DNA from: Lepas anatifera
Lineage: Eukaryota; Arthropoda; Thecostraca; Lepadidae
Length of the DNA: 64,000 nucleotides
Direction of reading: 5' to 3'
NCBI GenBank assembly: GCA_034440635.1
Contig: JAOTON010002202.1
Coordinates: 467,972 to 531,971 of the forward strand
The notes under the pieces: generated by a model
Database searches by the model: none
Seen by the model: only the letters and a program-made list of their open reading frames with translations
Told to the model about the DNA's origin: nothing
Shown here: positions 46,110-56,575 of the stretch, piece by piece
How positions within the stretch are numbered: position 1 is the stretch's first letter
How the letters are laid out: each line of letters starts with the position of its first letter
Program-made: the position numbers and the translations under genes

Positions 46110-49100
46110 CAGTGGCGTAGCCAGGATTCGGCCAAGGAGGGGTCCGACTACCGTCGGGGGCACCAGACCGGGGGTACCCTTAGTAACCGGGGCCCATCTC
46201 CTATATCTTTTGTATAGTATTTTAACATTCACACGAAGGAAATTTTGTTGTGCCTTTTTAAGCATTTATTCTCATTTTATTTATAGCTTGATTTTTTCGA
46301 TCCGACCAAATGCTGGTAAACTAAGGTCACCCAATATTAAGGATGGCCCATACCTTATATGGTAGCGTGGCTATAATAACAGCTTTGTGCCATATTTCGG
46401 GAAGTTCAATGTTGATGCGCGCATGATGTTACACCCGAGTCTACCTCAATTCACTCTGGTAATCAGACATGAAGTTATTGAAGGTCAGTCGTTTTGAGTA
46501 CGTAGAAATTATCTTCTACGGGAAATGATTAGCAATTATTTCCCAGTGTCGAATCCATGAACTCTTTAATCAGGAAATTTCAAAAGAAACGGAAAAAACG
46601 AAAAAATACAAAAGACATGTAGTATGTCCCGAACGTTACATAACCTCTATTCCGTCGATAGATCCTGTTGAGATCCAGTTACTTTCTTACCCTTGCTATC
46701 TTGTAAACGAGCAAATTACCAAGACAAAAGGCGCCTGAGATATCTATCGCCTTGGATCTTTCTGTCATTGTTATTTTCAACCTTTCATACCTATTTTTCC
46801 TTTGAGGATTATGCTCATCGATTTCTGTCATTACCCTTGTTTATCTGGTTTCCTACGAAAATATCAGAAGGTTGCTTATTTCAGAATATTTAGGAATGTA
46901 GTTATTGGTGTTAAGCTAATAGATTAAAAATTGACTGAAGTGCCAAATTCCCTGTTCGATTTGCTCTTATGGTAAAATTAGTTTAATTTTTGCCTTTGCT
47001 TCGATAATGGTGCCTGATGGACATGTTTCAATTTGTCTTTTTTAGTACGCAATAGGGGTAGATACATTTTTTCCGAGGCATATGATTTTGAAAATTTTTA
47101 TTCGAGCTCTGGGGCCACCTAAGAGCAACACTTGGCGGCACTCACAAAGCTAATTTTCGGCCGCTCTCCTGATTAGATCTCAGGGGGTCTCTGAGACCGA
47201 TTCACGGCGCCTCTTGATCAAAACTGGGGGCCCCTGAGAATCTCTCGGGGCTCCTGAGATTAGTTATTCGGCAGCACCTCTGAGACTAATTATTGGGCCC
47301 TCCAGATTTACTCTGGTGGGGGGGGCTGAGACTGACTATCGTGGCCATCCAGATTAGCTCTTGGGGTCCCCTGAGGCTGTCTTTGGGGTGGGGGAGGGGG
47401 ACTGGGAATGACTTCCAACAGCCCTCTGAGACTTACTCTAGGGCGCCCCTGAGACAAACACCCCCAGGGGGGGTGGGTGGAATCACCTCTGAGACTGAGT
47501 CTTTGGCGTTCCTGAGACTAACTCTCGGAGGCCCCCCTGAAATAGACTTTTGCGAGGCCCTGAGAACCACTCTCTGGGGCCCCTGAGACTAGGTCGGCCC
47601 CCACCTTCCCTGAGACAGACTCCCGGGGCCCCTGATACCGATTTTTGGGGCCCCTGAGACCAACCCTAGGGGGCCCCCCGAAATTTGCTTTCGGGGGGCC
47701 TTGAGACTGACTCTCAGGGCGGGGACCTTGAGGCCGACTCGGGACGCCCTGAGAACAAATCTTCAGGGGCCCCTTAGACTGACTCTGGGGCCCCGTGATC
47801 AGAGAATTCTTTGCAGTGGTTCAGATTGGCCCAAGGGGGTCTGCGGACGCCTAGGGCCCCCTTGGCTACACCACTGCATCCACACTTTCGGGGGCCCTCC
47901 GGAATCACCATTTGGAGGCCCCTAAAATAATTTCTCCCCCAGACCAATACTCCGGAGCCCCTTGATACTAATGCCCGGGGGCTTCTAAGACCAAGCTCGG
48001 GGTGCCACTTAGATCAGGCTCAGGGGCATCCTTAGACCCATGCTCGCGCTTTTCTCGGGAGTAACTTGACACCGATGTTCCGGGGCCATCAAGATCAATA
48101 TTTCGAGGCCCTCCCCGAGACTAATGCTCGGTACTCTGGAGTCCCTCAATACCGATACTCGGGGGTCCTAAACCCAGGCTTGGGGGCCCCTGAGACCAAA
48201 CACTGCGTCCATGAGATCAATGCTCGTGCCTCACTCATAAGTCCCTCGATATCAATAGTCGGGTGCACCCCGATGGGGGCCCTGAACCCCTGAGACCAAG
48301 CTCAGGGGCCCCTGAGACCAAGCTTGAGGGGACCCGGAGACCAAGCTCGGATGCTCCCTGGGACCAAGCTCGAGACCCCGTGAGACCAAGATCGAAAGGC
48401 CCATGAGACCAAACATCGAAAGGTCCATGAGACCAAGCTCGGTTGTCCCCTGAGACCAAGTTCGGGGGCCCCTGAGACCAAGCTCAGGGGCCCCCGAGAT
48501 CAATGTTCGGTATTCCAGAGCCCTCGATACCGATGATCGGGGGCCCCTGAGACCAAGCTCGGAAAGCCCGTGAGACCAAGCTAGGGGCCCCTGAGACCAA
48601 GCTCAGGGGCCCCCGAGATAAATTTTCGGTATTCCAGAGCCCTCGATACCGATGATCGGGGGTCCCCTGAGACCAAGCTCGGGAGCCCCCTGAGACCAAG
48701 CTCGGGGGTCCCCTGAGACTAAGCTCGGGGACCCTGAGACCAAGCTCGGGGCCCTGAGACCAAGCTCGGGGGCCCTGAAACCAAGCTCGGGGCCCCTGAG
48801 ACCAAAATCGAAAGGCCCGTGAGACCAAGATCGAAAGGCCTGTGAGACCGAGCTCAGAGGGAGGGGCCTAGAGACCAAGCTCGGGATCCCCTGAGACTGA
48901 ACCTAAGTGTTCCCCAAGATCAATATTCGGTATTCTGGAGCCCTCGATACCGATTATCGGGGGCCTCCTGAGACCAAGCTCGGGAGGGCCCCCGAGACCA
49001 AGCTCAGGGGCTCCGAGATCAATGGTCGTGTTTTTAGTACATAAGGTCAGCCCAAGGGGGTCCGCGGACCCCAGGGACCCCTCCCCTGGCTACGCCACTG
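46110..49100. mobile_element. Inner hAT-type element with internal minisatellite
   Basis: The 2991-bp element has perfect 16-bp inverted ends, CAGTGGCGTAGCCAGG and CCTGGCTACGCCACTG, with the exact 8-bp duplication TCAGAACA on both sides (46102-46109 and 49101-49108). Removing it restores a normal satellite unit (GTCTCAGAACATCTCAAGG). About 1 kb of AT-rich non-coding DNA is followed by 1.9 kb of minisatellite. A near-copy of the right terminus lies at about 47819-47877. There is no transposase. Confidence 0.95.
47110..49040. repeat. GAGACCAAGCTCGGG minisatellite
   Basis: Degenerate units of about 24-27 bp (CCCTGAGACCAAGCTCGGGG) fill the right two thirds of the inner hAT. The left part has more diverged GAGACTGACTCTGGGGCC units. 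A longer landmark, CCTCGATACCGATGATCGGG, recurs near 48142, 48526, 48645 and 48940. A related array is at 63040-63760. Long reverse ORFs here are artefacts. Confidence 0.9.
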
Positions 49101-49745
49101 TCAGAACATCTCAAGGGGCCCATTCAAGCTCAGTGGTCAGTGGCTGTAAAGCCTTATAGGGGTCCCAGACCATCTCAGGGGCTCTCAGTTCAACACAGAG
49201 GCCAATATTAGCTCTGATGACCAGATAAGCTTAAGGGCCCGGATCATCCAGGGGCCCCTTGTCGGCATATATGGGGTTTCAGAACAGTTAAGGGTTTCAA
49301 TTAAAGCTTACAACCCAATTTCACGGTAGGGGCCCTATTACTGTGCAGGGGCCTCAGATAAGTTTAGGGTCTTCTGTGCATCACAGGGGATCCAGATTAG
49401 TACAAGGGACAATATTAACTTTACGGTCCCAGCTCAGCTCAGGGGCCCCCCAGGTCGGTGGATATAGGGTCTGGCCAACTCACAGGGCCCTGTTCAAGGT
49501 CACGGCTCCTAGCTCAGTTCAGGCATCCTAGAACAGTTCATGCTGCCCAAACCAACTCAGGGGCGCTCAGTTCAGCTCAAGGGGCCAGATTAGCTCGTAT
49601 GGCATCAGAGACCAGTTCAGGGTCCCGAGAAGCTCAGGGGACCTTAAAATAGACTCATAGGACCTCAACTTAGTTTAGGGGTACAGGTAAGTTTAACGGA
49701 GTTCCAGGGCAAGCTCTCGGGCCAGTTAAAGTTTCTTGCTTAATA
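49101..49745 (-). repeat. GGCCCC-type satellite, right of inner hAT
   Basis: It continues the array broken at 46109. The landmark GGCATATATGGGGTTTCAGAACAG (49263) recurs as GGTGGATATAGGGTC at 49457, about 194 bp later. Confidence 0.85.
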
Positions 49746-49959
49746 TTACAGTTCTTGATATTCTTATCTCCGTTGCGGGGGCCCGTCACTGAAAAGTGGG
49801 GGGGCCAGTGGCCCCCCTGGCCCCCCGGTTCCTACGCCTATGTCTGTAGGTACCCAGCGTTAGCCAAGACAACTATGATATGTGGATGTGGTCGTTACGA
49901 CACCCCAGTTTTCTTCCAGATCGAAGTTAGCTGTATTCTTTGCTCATGGTGCTTCAGTT

Positions 49960-50232
49960 AGCATCAGTGGGGGCGTCCAGCTTATTCTACCAATGTACCA
50001 GTCATTACGTTCTGGGCGAAACCTTGCCGGCCCGAAATATGTTTGATGGTAAACGTGAACATGTTTCACTGAAAGGTAGCTTTCATGAAAATAAACATTT
50101 ACAAATACGTTTTTTAAACGCGTTTTTTCTTCGACACTGGCCGCCTATTGGGTGGTAAATTGGTGCCCCTCAGATTCCGCGCCCCCAGGTTAGGCGCCCC
50201 CCCTCAGAGCCTGCCCCTAACGAAATGCTAGA
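49960..50232. mobile_element. Possible hAT-like remnant
   Basis: CAGTGGGGGCGTCCAG at 49964 and the inverted end CTAGATTCGCCACTG at about 50229-50243 resemble a terminal pair, and the right part holds GCGCCCCCAGGTTAGGCGCC. The 8 bases on each side do not match, so a target duplication is not supported. Confidence 0.35.
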
Positions 50233-50243
50233 TTCGCCACTGG

Positions 50244-50433
50244 ACTTGTTAGACTTTAATTTTTGTTTTTGCTTTCATTCCATCAGCGTGGTCCGTCTTG
50301 CACTTATCCTGACCCGCACTGTTTGCATCAAAAACATTTTACCTAATTTTTCGTTGTGGCTAGATGTGACAATGTAGTGTTTTTGGCAAAAACGAATCTG
50401 TGGCGACACCCCTAATGAGCTGCATGAACATTG
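50244..50433 (+). repeat. About 190-bp direct repeat, right copy
   Basis: Same order as 43318-43512, from GACTTGTTAGACTTTAATTT to ACATTGGGGTG, then continuing into AGTTGTATCACTG, a terminus-like motif that the left copy has lost. Confidence 0.85.
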
Positions 50434-50862
50434 GGGTGAGTTGTATCACTGTTACAACATACCCCACCTGGCCTTGATACAACATGTACCACCTTCCCAC
50501 ATTGGAAAAAACGTCCTCGTGCTCAACAACCAGTGGCCAGCCGAGAAAATCCTTCTCACGCACGAAGCCTTAGAATCTACCCTCACCACTGCTACAGTGA
50601 TCCTTCCAATTCGCGATCATCTGAATGACAAAAACACACATTTCCTTACGACGAAATTTTACAGAATGGCACCCCGAAAACACATTTTCTGCACTCACCG
50701 CGAAACACGCCAAGCCAAGCAGACGGCAGTATAAAGAAAGATGGCGGACCGCTTGCCGCATCATCTGGTCGTGTCGGGAGCGCTATCTCTTGGATAGTCT
50801 TAGAAAAAATCGCTTTGATACAACTTGTCCATGATACAACTCTCCCCGCTCTCCCTAAAGGG

Positions 50863-51312
50863 AATGTGCCACCTTGGTCGAATCCTGATATTTAGTGTAA
50901 TTAGGGGTACTTTTAGCCTAAAATCATAGAATCGTCCATGATTTCTCTGAAAAATGTACAATAAGCTCAAAATTTTAATTTTTAAAATGCGCCTCTAGGG
51001 AAAAACATAATTATCTGCCTGTGGATGATGTCATGATCTGGCAACCACTACCATATTCCATAGGCTCCAAGGGCTTCGATTGGCCGATACTCACCGTGAC
51101 GTCAGCATATGTCGTCACACCAACAGTCTGACAACTGTGGCCTGCTGCGAAGGGTACATGAGGGGTACATTTCAGGTAGGTTATTAGCTTTTCTCTACGG
51201 AAATTTTGAGTTTCAAGACAAATGATATATGGAGTACCGGGTTTTCCGGCATGTTTTATAATTTGGCTATCTCCATTAAATCACGTTACAAAGGTGCCAC
51301 ATTCCCTTCAAG
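50863..51312 (-). mobile_element. MITE with AAAGGGAATGTGCCACC ends, copy 2
   Basis: The inverted termini AAGGGAATGTGCCACCTT and AAGGTGCCACATTCCCTT enclose about 450 bp. Its interior is the reverse complement of the copy at 14209-14661, with the same TGACGTCA-containing block, here CACCGTGACGTCAGC. The flanking TTAA seen at copy 1 is degenerate here (CTAA and TCAA). Confidence 0.8.
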
Positions 51313-51494
51313 TGGTCACCTATGGCACTCTATCCCCCTTCCACCTGGATCTGTGTGTGCGTCATTGATTCTCTATTTGAAGAGGAGCAGGATCAGAGTT
51401 GAACAATGTATTACAACAATTTGGAGAGCATTCATTCGAATTTATCAATTATTTGAGTTTAAGGGCGCACGAGCCTGCGGAGTCATTTAGCGGC

Positions 51495-51678
51495 CATTGG
51501 CAGATCCAATAACAACTTTTGGAGGGCCACACCAACGTGGGGGGAGCTAAATCAACAAAAAAAAAATCGCGAAAAATGTATTTCTAAGAAAACACCAAAA
51601 TTTTGTCCTTTTGGGGGCAAAATATACTATTTTAGGCTTGGGGGCTACGATCCTTCTGGCCCCCTGGATACACCAGTG
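51495..51678. mobile_element. hAT-like MITE
   Basis: Ends CATTGGCAGATCCA and the reverse complement of CACTGGTGTATCCAG bound 184 bp. The flanks TTAGCGGC and GTAGCGCC match at six of eight positions, consistent with an aged 8-bp duplication. Confidence 0.6.
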
Positions 51679-52110
51679 GTAGCGCCCATATCGCTTCCCT
51701 CCAGTCAAGGCCTGTAATAAATTTTCCCGAATAAATGAACATGCATTGGAAGAATCTCACCAATAAATCAAATAGCCTTACAAGACCACGGGCAATTGTA
51801 GACCCTGTACCTAGCATTGGCTTCTGAGCACCATACATGTTTAAATTAATCTTGAAAGGTTAAACTCCACACAAACCGACGGACCCTTCTAAAAACACAT
51901 CCTGTCAGTCCATGAGAGAAGTCTGAACATGTCAGGCCGGTGAAATCCATTCAGTCTAGGGCTTTAAACCTTCACTGATGTCTATTCTATCTCTGAGTGA
52001 AATTTTTGAGCACTACTTTTATCCCAGCTTTACTAGTGTTGTATTTTTGGTCGTTATATGCTTATGTTTAATCACTGACCTGAGCTATCATCGGGGATAG
52101 GCCCCATTGC
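51679..52110. other. Non-coding; possible 3' flank of the minus-strand exon
   Basis: No ORF with domain evidence. It lies immediately downstream of the candidate terminal exon on the minus strand, so part may be 3' untranslated sequence. Confidence 0.3.
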
Positions 52111-52331
52111 TCATATGCCATGAACGAATGCATGAGTAAATCGATAAAGAAAATACAGTTTCCCGCCGCCAAAGAGTTCATCATAGGGATGAAGAGGATC
52201 TACTCCAACCAGAGCTTCGTTCATATGTCTGGCCCGAATTGAAGAAAAAACTGCCTCCGTTTCAGTGAAGTACAGTGGTGCAGGTATATCGACTGATTGG
52301 CCGTGGTGTACGATACAGAAATATGTGCACA
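52111..52331 (-). CDS. Candidate terminal exon resembling an Argonaute/PIWI C-terminus
   Basis: On the minus strand an acceptor (pyrimidine-rich TTTCCCTTTTACAATTT, then GTGACAG, exon from 52331) opens 73 codons to a stop at 52111. The start reads C-T-Y-F-C-I-V-H-H-G-Q, then S-V-D-I-P-A-P-L-Y-F, then R-A-R about 11 residues later. Argonaute PIWI domains end in L-C-x-x-Y-x-R-C-T-R, S-V-S-I-P-A-P-A-Y-Y and F-R-A-R, so the order, spacing and S-V-x-I-P-A-P-x-Y core agree. The tail beyond R-A-R (N-E-A-L-V-G-V-D-P onward) is not the usual Argonaute tail, so it may be divergent, mis-spliced or a pseudogene. Other PIWI-domain exons were not found in the window. Confidence 0.4.
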
Positions 52332-52969
52332 CTGTCACTTAAATTGTAAAAGGGAAACTGAAATCACGTTGAACCCCGGCTCACACAGCTGTGGAATGCA
52401 TGCCCTTCCCTTCTCTAATTCTCAGTGAAAATGTGATAATGCATCGCGCCTGGGGATCTGGGCTCCAAGGCAATGTTGGCGTCCCCAAAGGTGTGTTTGT
52501 GTTCCCATTGTTCTCGCTTGCTCCTTCCAAAGTCGCTTTTCAGACCCCCATCCCGACGCACTGGGCTGTGAGTAGCGACGTTCACGGGATGCGCTCGAGG
52601 TCCCCTAACCCACCCAAAGGTACAGCTCGGGAGAGAACTGGAGGCTTTACAGGGCACCGACTGCTGAGGTCATATGACGCTGCCAACTCGCACCCTGTAG
52701 GGAGGGTGTATTGGAAGGTCCAGCTGTCGAATTGTACAACTGCAATGCTGCTTTCAAAGTCATTTTAACACCTCAAACCCAGCCGAAAGGGTTGGCATTA
52801 ACTATAACACATAGACGTTCCATAAATACATCGATATTCGTCGTACATTACTTATTTTTCGTTCAGAAGGTCTCTATTTATACATATGTTTAACAATGCT
52901 TTATCAACAGCAAAGCGTTGGGAGAGTATGTACCGTAGGTGGAGATCTAAGGCGTTGGGTGGTCAGGAC

Positions 52970-53127
52970 TAGTGGCGGGTACAAAGGGGGCTAGGGGCTC
53001 AAGCCCCTGACCTGAAATGTCAGATAGCCAAAAGCAAATGCATAGCCAGAGACTGTTCCGAAGCAATAGTGGAGGAGGCTCAAGCCCCCTAGCCCCCCTC
53101 CGAAATGAAGTTTTGGGCTCGCTACTG
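52970..53127. mobile_element. hAT-like MITE with target duplication
   Basis: A 158-bp element with ends TAGTGGCGGG and the reverse complement of CAGTAGCGAG. It is flanked by GTCAGGAC (52962-52969) and GTTAGGAC (53128-53135), seven of eight matching. Near each end is a CTCAAGCCCC-type segment, inverted relative to the other. Confidence 0.75.
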
Positions 53128-53135
53128 GTTAGGAC

Positions 53136-54640
53136 ACCCCCTGGGTTCTGGATTATTCTACAGAGGTTTATAAGCACATCAAACCTATTCAGGAAGCTCA
53201 CTCAGATCGAGAACAGATCCGCAGCCACAGACAAACACCTGCCTGTAATAAAGTGCGCGGGTCGAATGTCTTGCTGCTCATTTCTGATTAAATACAAATA
53301 GGTGCAGTAGAGGTCACGAGAAACAATGTGGCACATAACCGGTAAGAACAACAGGATCAAAAGGGGGATGCGAATGATAATTCGACTCCTCATGGGTAAC
53401 AGATTACCCCCACTTAAACTCTAGATTTAGATGACTGGTAAGATTCAGCTACCTTTCCCCACAAAGCTTATAAATCATAGTTTAAGTTTGGTTAAAATCA
53501 GAAAATGTACAATCCATGTGGGAGGGGGGGGTGCTCCTCCGTCTTCGAAGTCTATGGCGCTAAGCTTGAGTGGTACATGAGTGATGCATCGCTATAAAAA
53601 CCGAACTTGAACCATCCTAAATATGACAGCTTAAGATATGACCTTTACACCTTTTACAAAATCGTGCACATCTCACTTGCCACCATTGGATGTGGTATCT
53701 CACTTGATTAGGTACTGCGCTCACCAAAATCAATACCTAATACGGGTAAAGCATAGCATAACTAGCACTTCTTGTAGGTCTCACAACGCCACATGAGGCA
53801 GAAATATAAATTCCTGCAATGGATTTCCCCACGTCGGGTAGTGAACGTTACGTGTGCCGTGGCGGGGTCGTGCCGGTTTACCCGCCGCTCCCTCAACGGT
53901 CGCATCCATCAGAACCACTGCACTGCAGTTTCCCGACTCACCCTCAGGGAGCCTCGGCTGACGGGAGCTTTCACGTCACCTCCTCATCTTCACCACTTCA
54001 CACTGGTACCGCCCACTGCACTATCGTGTTTCCCAACGCACCGCAATCATTCGGCGACGACACAGCACGCAGACACACGCTGCCACCCCGTGTCGAGCGG
54101 AGACTGCAACGCGCCACAGAACCCGTTCCGGCGGCCCGGGTTACCGCCGGCCGCTGAAGATGGCAGTAGGGGAAGACTGCAACGCGCTGGCAGCGGTATC
54201 ACCGGGCACAGCTGATCTCTCAGATGGCGCCACCTACAGGCTTGCAAGTGTCGCTGTAAATCTGTGGATCGGTCTCGCGTTCTAGTGCGGCTGGGAATAT
54301 TTATGCCGTGCCCAAAGCTGGATCAACTATTAATCTCGTCACATGACACCGAGCAGAATATTTTTGAACAAGTTCGACTGCAAAGAATAGGTTCTTCTCA
54401 ACGCTTGTCGCATCGCCGCCGAAGGACTTTTGATCAGGGACAGATCGAAAGGGGAAAGGGGCGCTCCCATTATGCAGTCCAGTTGGATAATTTTTGGACA
54501 AAAAGGTCAGCGGCCCAGGCTCATCCGTCCTCCCCCTCCCCTTGGGCTGCGACCTCCACGCTTGTCTCCTTTCATCCGGGGGCGGGCAGGAGCCATTTTC
54601 GCCAGTGGGGGATAAAGCGAGTTACTGACCAAAAATATGA
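53136..54640. other. No gene recognised; GC-rich segment at 53820-54250
   Basis: The segment 53820-54250 has overlapping forward ORFs of 140 and 112 residues and a 66-residue reverse ORF, all proline/arginine/histidine-biased. It may be a CpG-rich promoter or exon, but nothing recognisable is encoded. Confidence 0.3.
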
Positions 54641-54649
54641 GGCCTAGGA

Positions 54650-54930
54650 ACACCTGAAAAAGGCAATCGAAAGCTCGTCCCAAATGCAGTCAGAGTTACC
54701 CCAGCCATTTTTTTCGTCAGGTCAATATTGAGGTCACTGGAGGTCAACATAGTTCAAAAGTGCATAAATGAGGCGCACTTGCAAACTGATTTGTCTCAAG
54801 GACTAAAATAGCTAGAAACATTTTCTCAGCGTCATTCAAAGGCGATTGAATTTGCTTTTCAGTACTATATCTTCAAATTTCCAGCCAGGTCAAAAGGCAG
54901 GGCACTGCTCACTAAATATCACATTTTAGG
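54650..54930 (+). mobile_element. TTAA-family element interior, decayed
   Basis: TTTTTTCGTCAGGTCAATAT, AGGTCACTGGAGGTCAACAT and later AGCCAGGTCAAAAGGCAGG follow the left interior of the TTAA family (compare 2045-2275). No termini are preserved. Confidence 0.5.
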
Positions 54931-56401
54931 ATATAGGTACATACATTTAGACTTGATTAAGACGCTATTTTTCACGCCTCAGATACAACATTGAGCAGTG
55001 TTTCCCCACCATTTGAAAGCTTTTAGAAAGAAAAATTGAGAGTACCTCATTAGATTAGTTTCCATGCACGAAGAGGTCAGGAAGAGATGATAATCAGGGT
55101 ATGCCGATCACAGTTTCCAAGTTAAGCTTGGATGAGGATTGTGCTGTAACGGATAGAAGTCTTCAGTCTCAATTTTGTCTACTTTATGGCTCACCGGTCG
55201 CGTTTCCTTTCACTCATTTACTTATTTACTCACTTCACCTACTGTCCCTACACTCAAATTTACAAAGCAAGTTTTACCCTCTGGAGTAAAACTTGCCCTC
55301 TCCTTTACCCTCTGCATTGTAAGAAAAACAATTACCATCATGATACCAAATCCAGCCAGATCTTGCTGGATGCAGATTGACGAGAATCGGATTGAAGCCC
55401 GGTTTCCATTGCTAAAAGCTCTATCCGTACCGTAATTGTATACGGATACACCGGCCGATCGTGATTGGTATTGTGCATGTAAGTATCTAGTATCAAGGTT
55501 ATGTCACAAACATCACAAGTATCTAGGTTATGTCACTGTGGTTGATGTAACCGACATTAAGGTCAATCGAGGTCGCGAGCGATAAGCTGCCAGTAATAAA
55601 GGGTGTTGGCTTTTTTATTAATAACTTCCCAACCAAACAAAATAAAGAAATCATTGAGGCATTCGCAAAATCGTCTTGTTACTACGATTTGGAGTTAAAA
55701 TCCCTCATTTCGGCTGAATAATACAAACATGATGTATTGCTTCACTTTTAGGCTAGAAAAACATCACAATGATGGCAAGATCACACCGATTACCTTCCTT
55801 GTACCCTATTACCACTTTAGAGACTACAAGATCGAGCATGAATATATTGAGCTATTCTAATCAAATTACAGAAAACAATTTCTTTCATTTGCCTTCGACA
55901 AAGACCTGATGTGTCCATAATTTAGCTTGAGGTTTTGATGTGAGTAAAATAAACAACCCTTATTTATCACAATGACCCGATTCAAAGTCCCTTCTTTATC
56001 ATCGCACCATAGAATATCCCAGCATATTATACATCAACCTGCTAGTACAGTCATGCACCAAATCCTCTCCTTTCAATTTTGTATATTTCGACACACAAAA
56101 ACATTTCAACATAATTCACACCATAACAGTACTTATGTTGAATTACAAGGACAAAGCGAGGACAAAACGAAGATCATAATTCAAAACTATCACACTTCTT
56201 GCATCACTTCGAGTTCCATAAGTTGAGAAGACAAATGCGCAGCTTACTGTTCCAAACGCCGGGAGTGTTTGGATGTATACTTGTCACCATTTGATAGACC
56301 ATCCCCTTGCTCCGAACTTTCAACGTTTTCAAAAACATCCACGTATTGAAATCGCACCTTTCGTTTCCTATCCGCGATGGATTCTGAAACATCATTTGTA
56401 G
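54931..56401. other. Non-coding, no gene recognised
   Basis: AT-rich with ORFs under 90 residues and no domain or repeat structure. Confidence 0.4.
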
Positions 56402-56409
56402 GGTTAATA

Positions 56410-56567
56410 CTGTAGCGGATCTAGGAGTTCATTTCGGCGACGGGGGGGCTAGGAGGCTCGAGTCTCCCCGCCATTGCCTCAGGTCAGCCCTCAGGCATGC
56501 ATTAACAATAGACAATGACATTTCTGGTGGTGCTCGAGCCCCCGAACCCCCCTTACATTCGCCGCTG
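56410..56567. mobile_element. hAT-like MITE, degenerate
   Basis: Ends CTGTAGCGGATCTAGG and the reverse complement of CAGCGGCGAATGTAAGG, with GGAGGCTCGAG and GCTCGAGCCCCC as inverted inner arms. The flanks GGTTAATA and GGTTACAT partly match. It is similar in size and layout to 52970-53127. Confidence 0.55.
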
Positions 56568-56575
56568 GGTTACAT

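Larger units (their letters stand above)
44423..49842. mobile_element. Outer hAT-type element carrying satellite DNA
   Basis: It begins CAGGGGCGTAGGAACGG and ends CCGGTTCCTACGCCTATG, inverted apart from two to three bases. It is flanked by the 8-bp duplication TCTGTAGG (44415-44422 and 49843-49850). The target was a ~140-bp tandem repeat whose first, uninterrupted unit confirms the empty site. The interior holds AT-rich sequence, a SINE, a near-copy of the right end at about 45455-45525, GGCCCC satellite, and a second hAT element. No transposase frame is visible, so it is non-autonomous. Confidence 0.85.

Noticed and set aside
48235..48878. Reverse ORFs of repeated S-Q-G-P-x-E-L-G-L-R
   Set aside because: They are translations of the minisatellite inside the inner hAT.
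43318..50433. LTR retrotransposon with 190-bp LTRs
   Set aside because: The repeats lack TG...CA ends, a primer-binding site and any gag-pol frame between them. The interior is satellite and hAT DNA.
42614..50857. Single 8.2-kb Tc1/mariner-like transposon
   Set aside because: The outer ends match less well than the nearby 200-bp pair and no transposase is present. Left as one alternative only.
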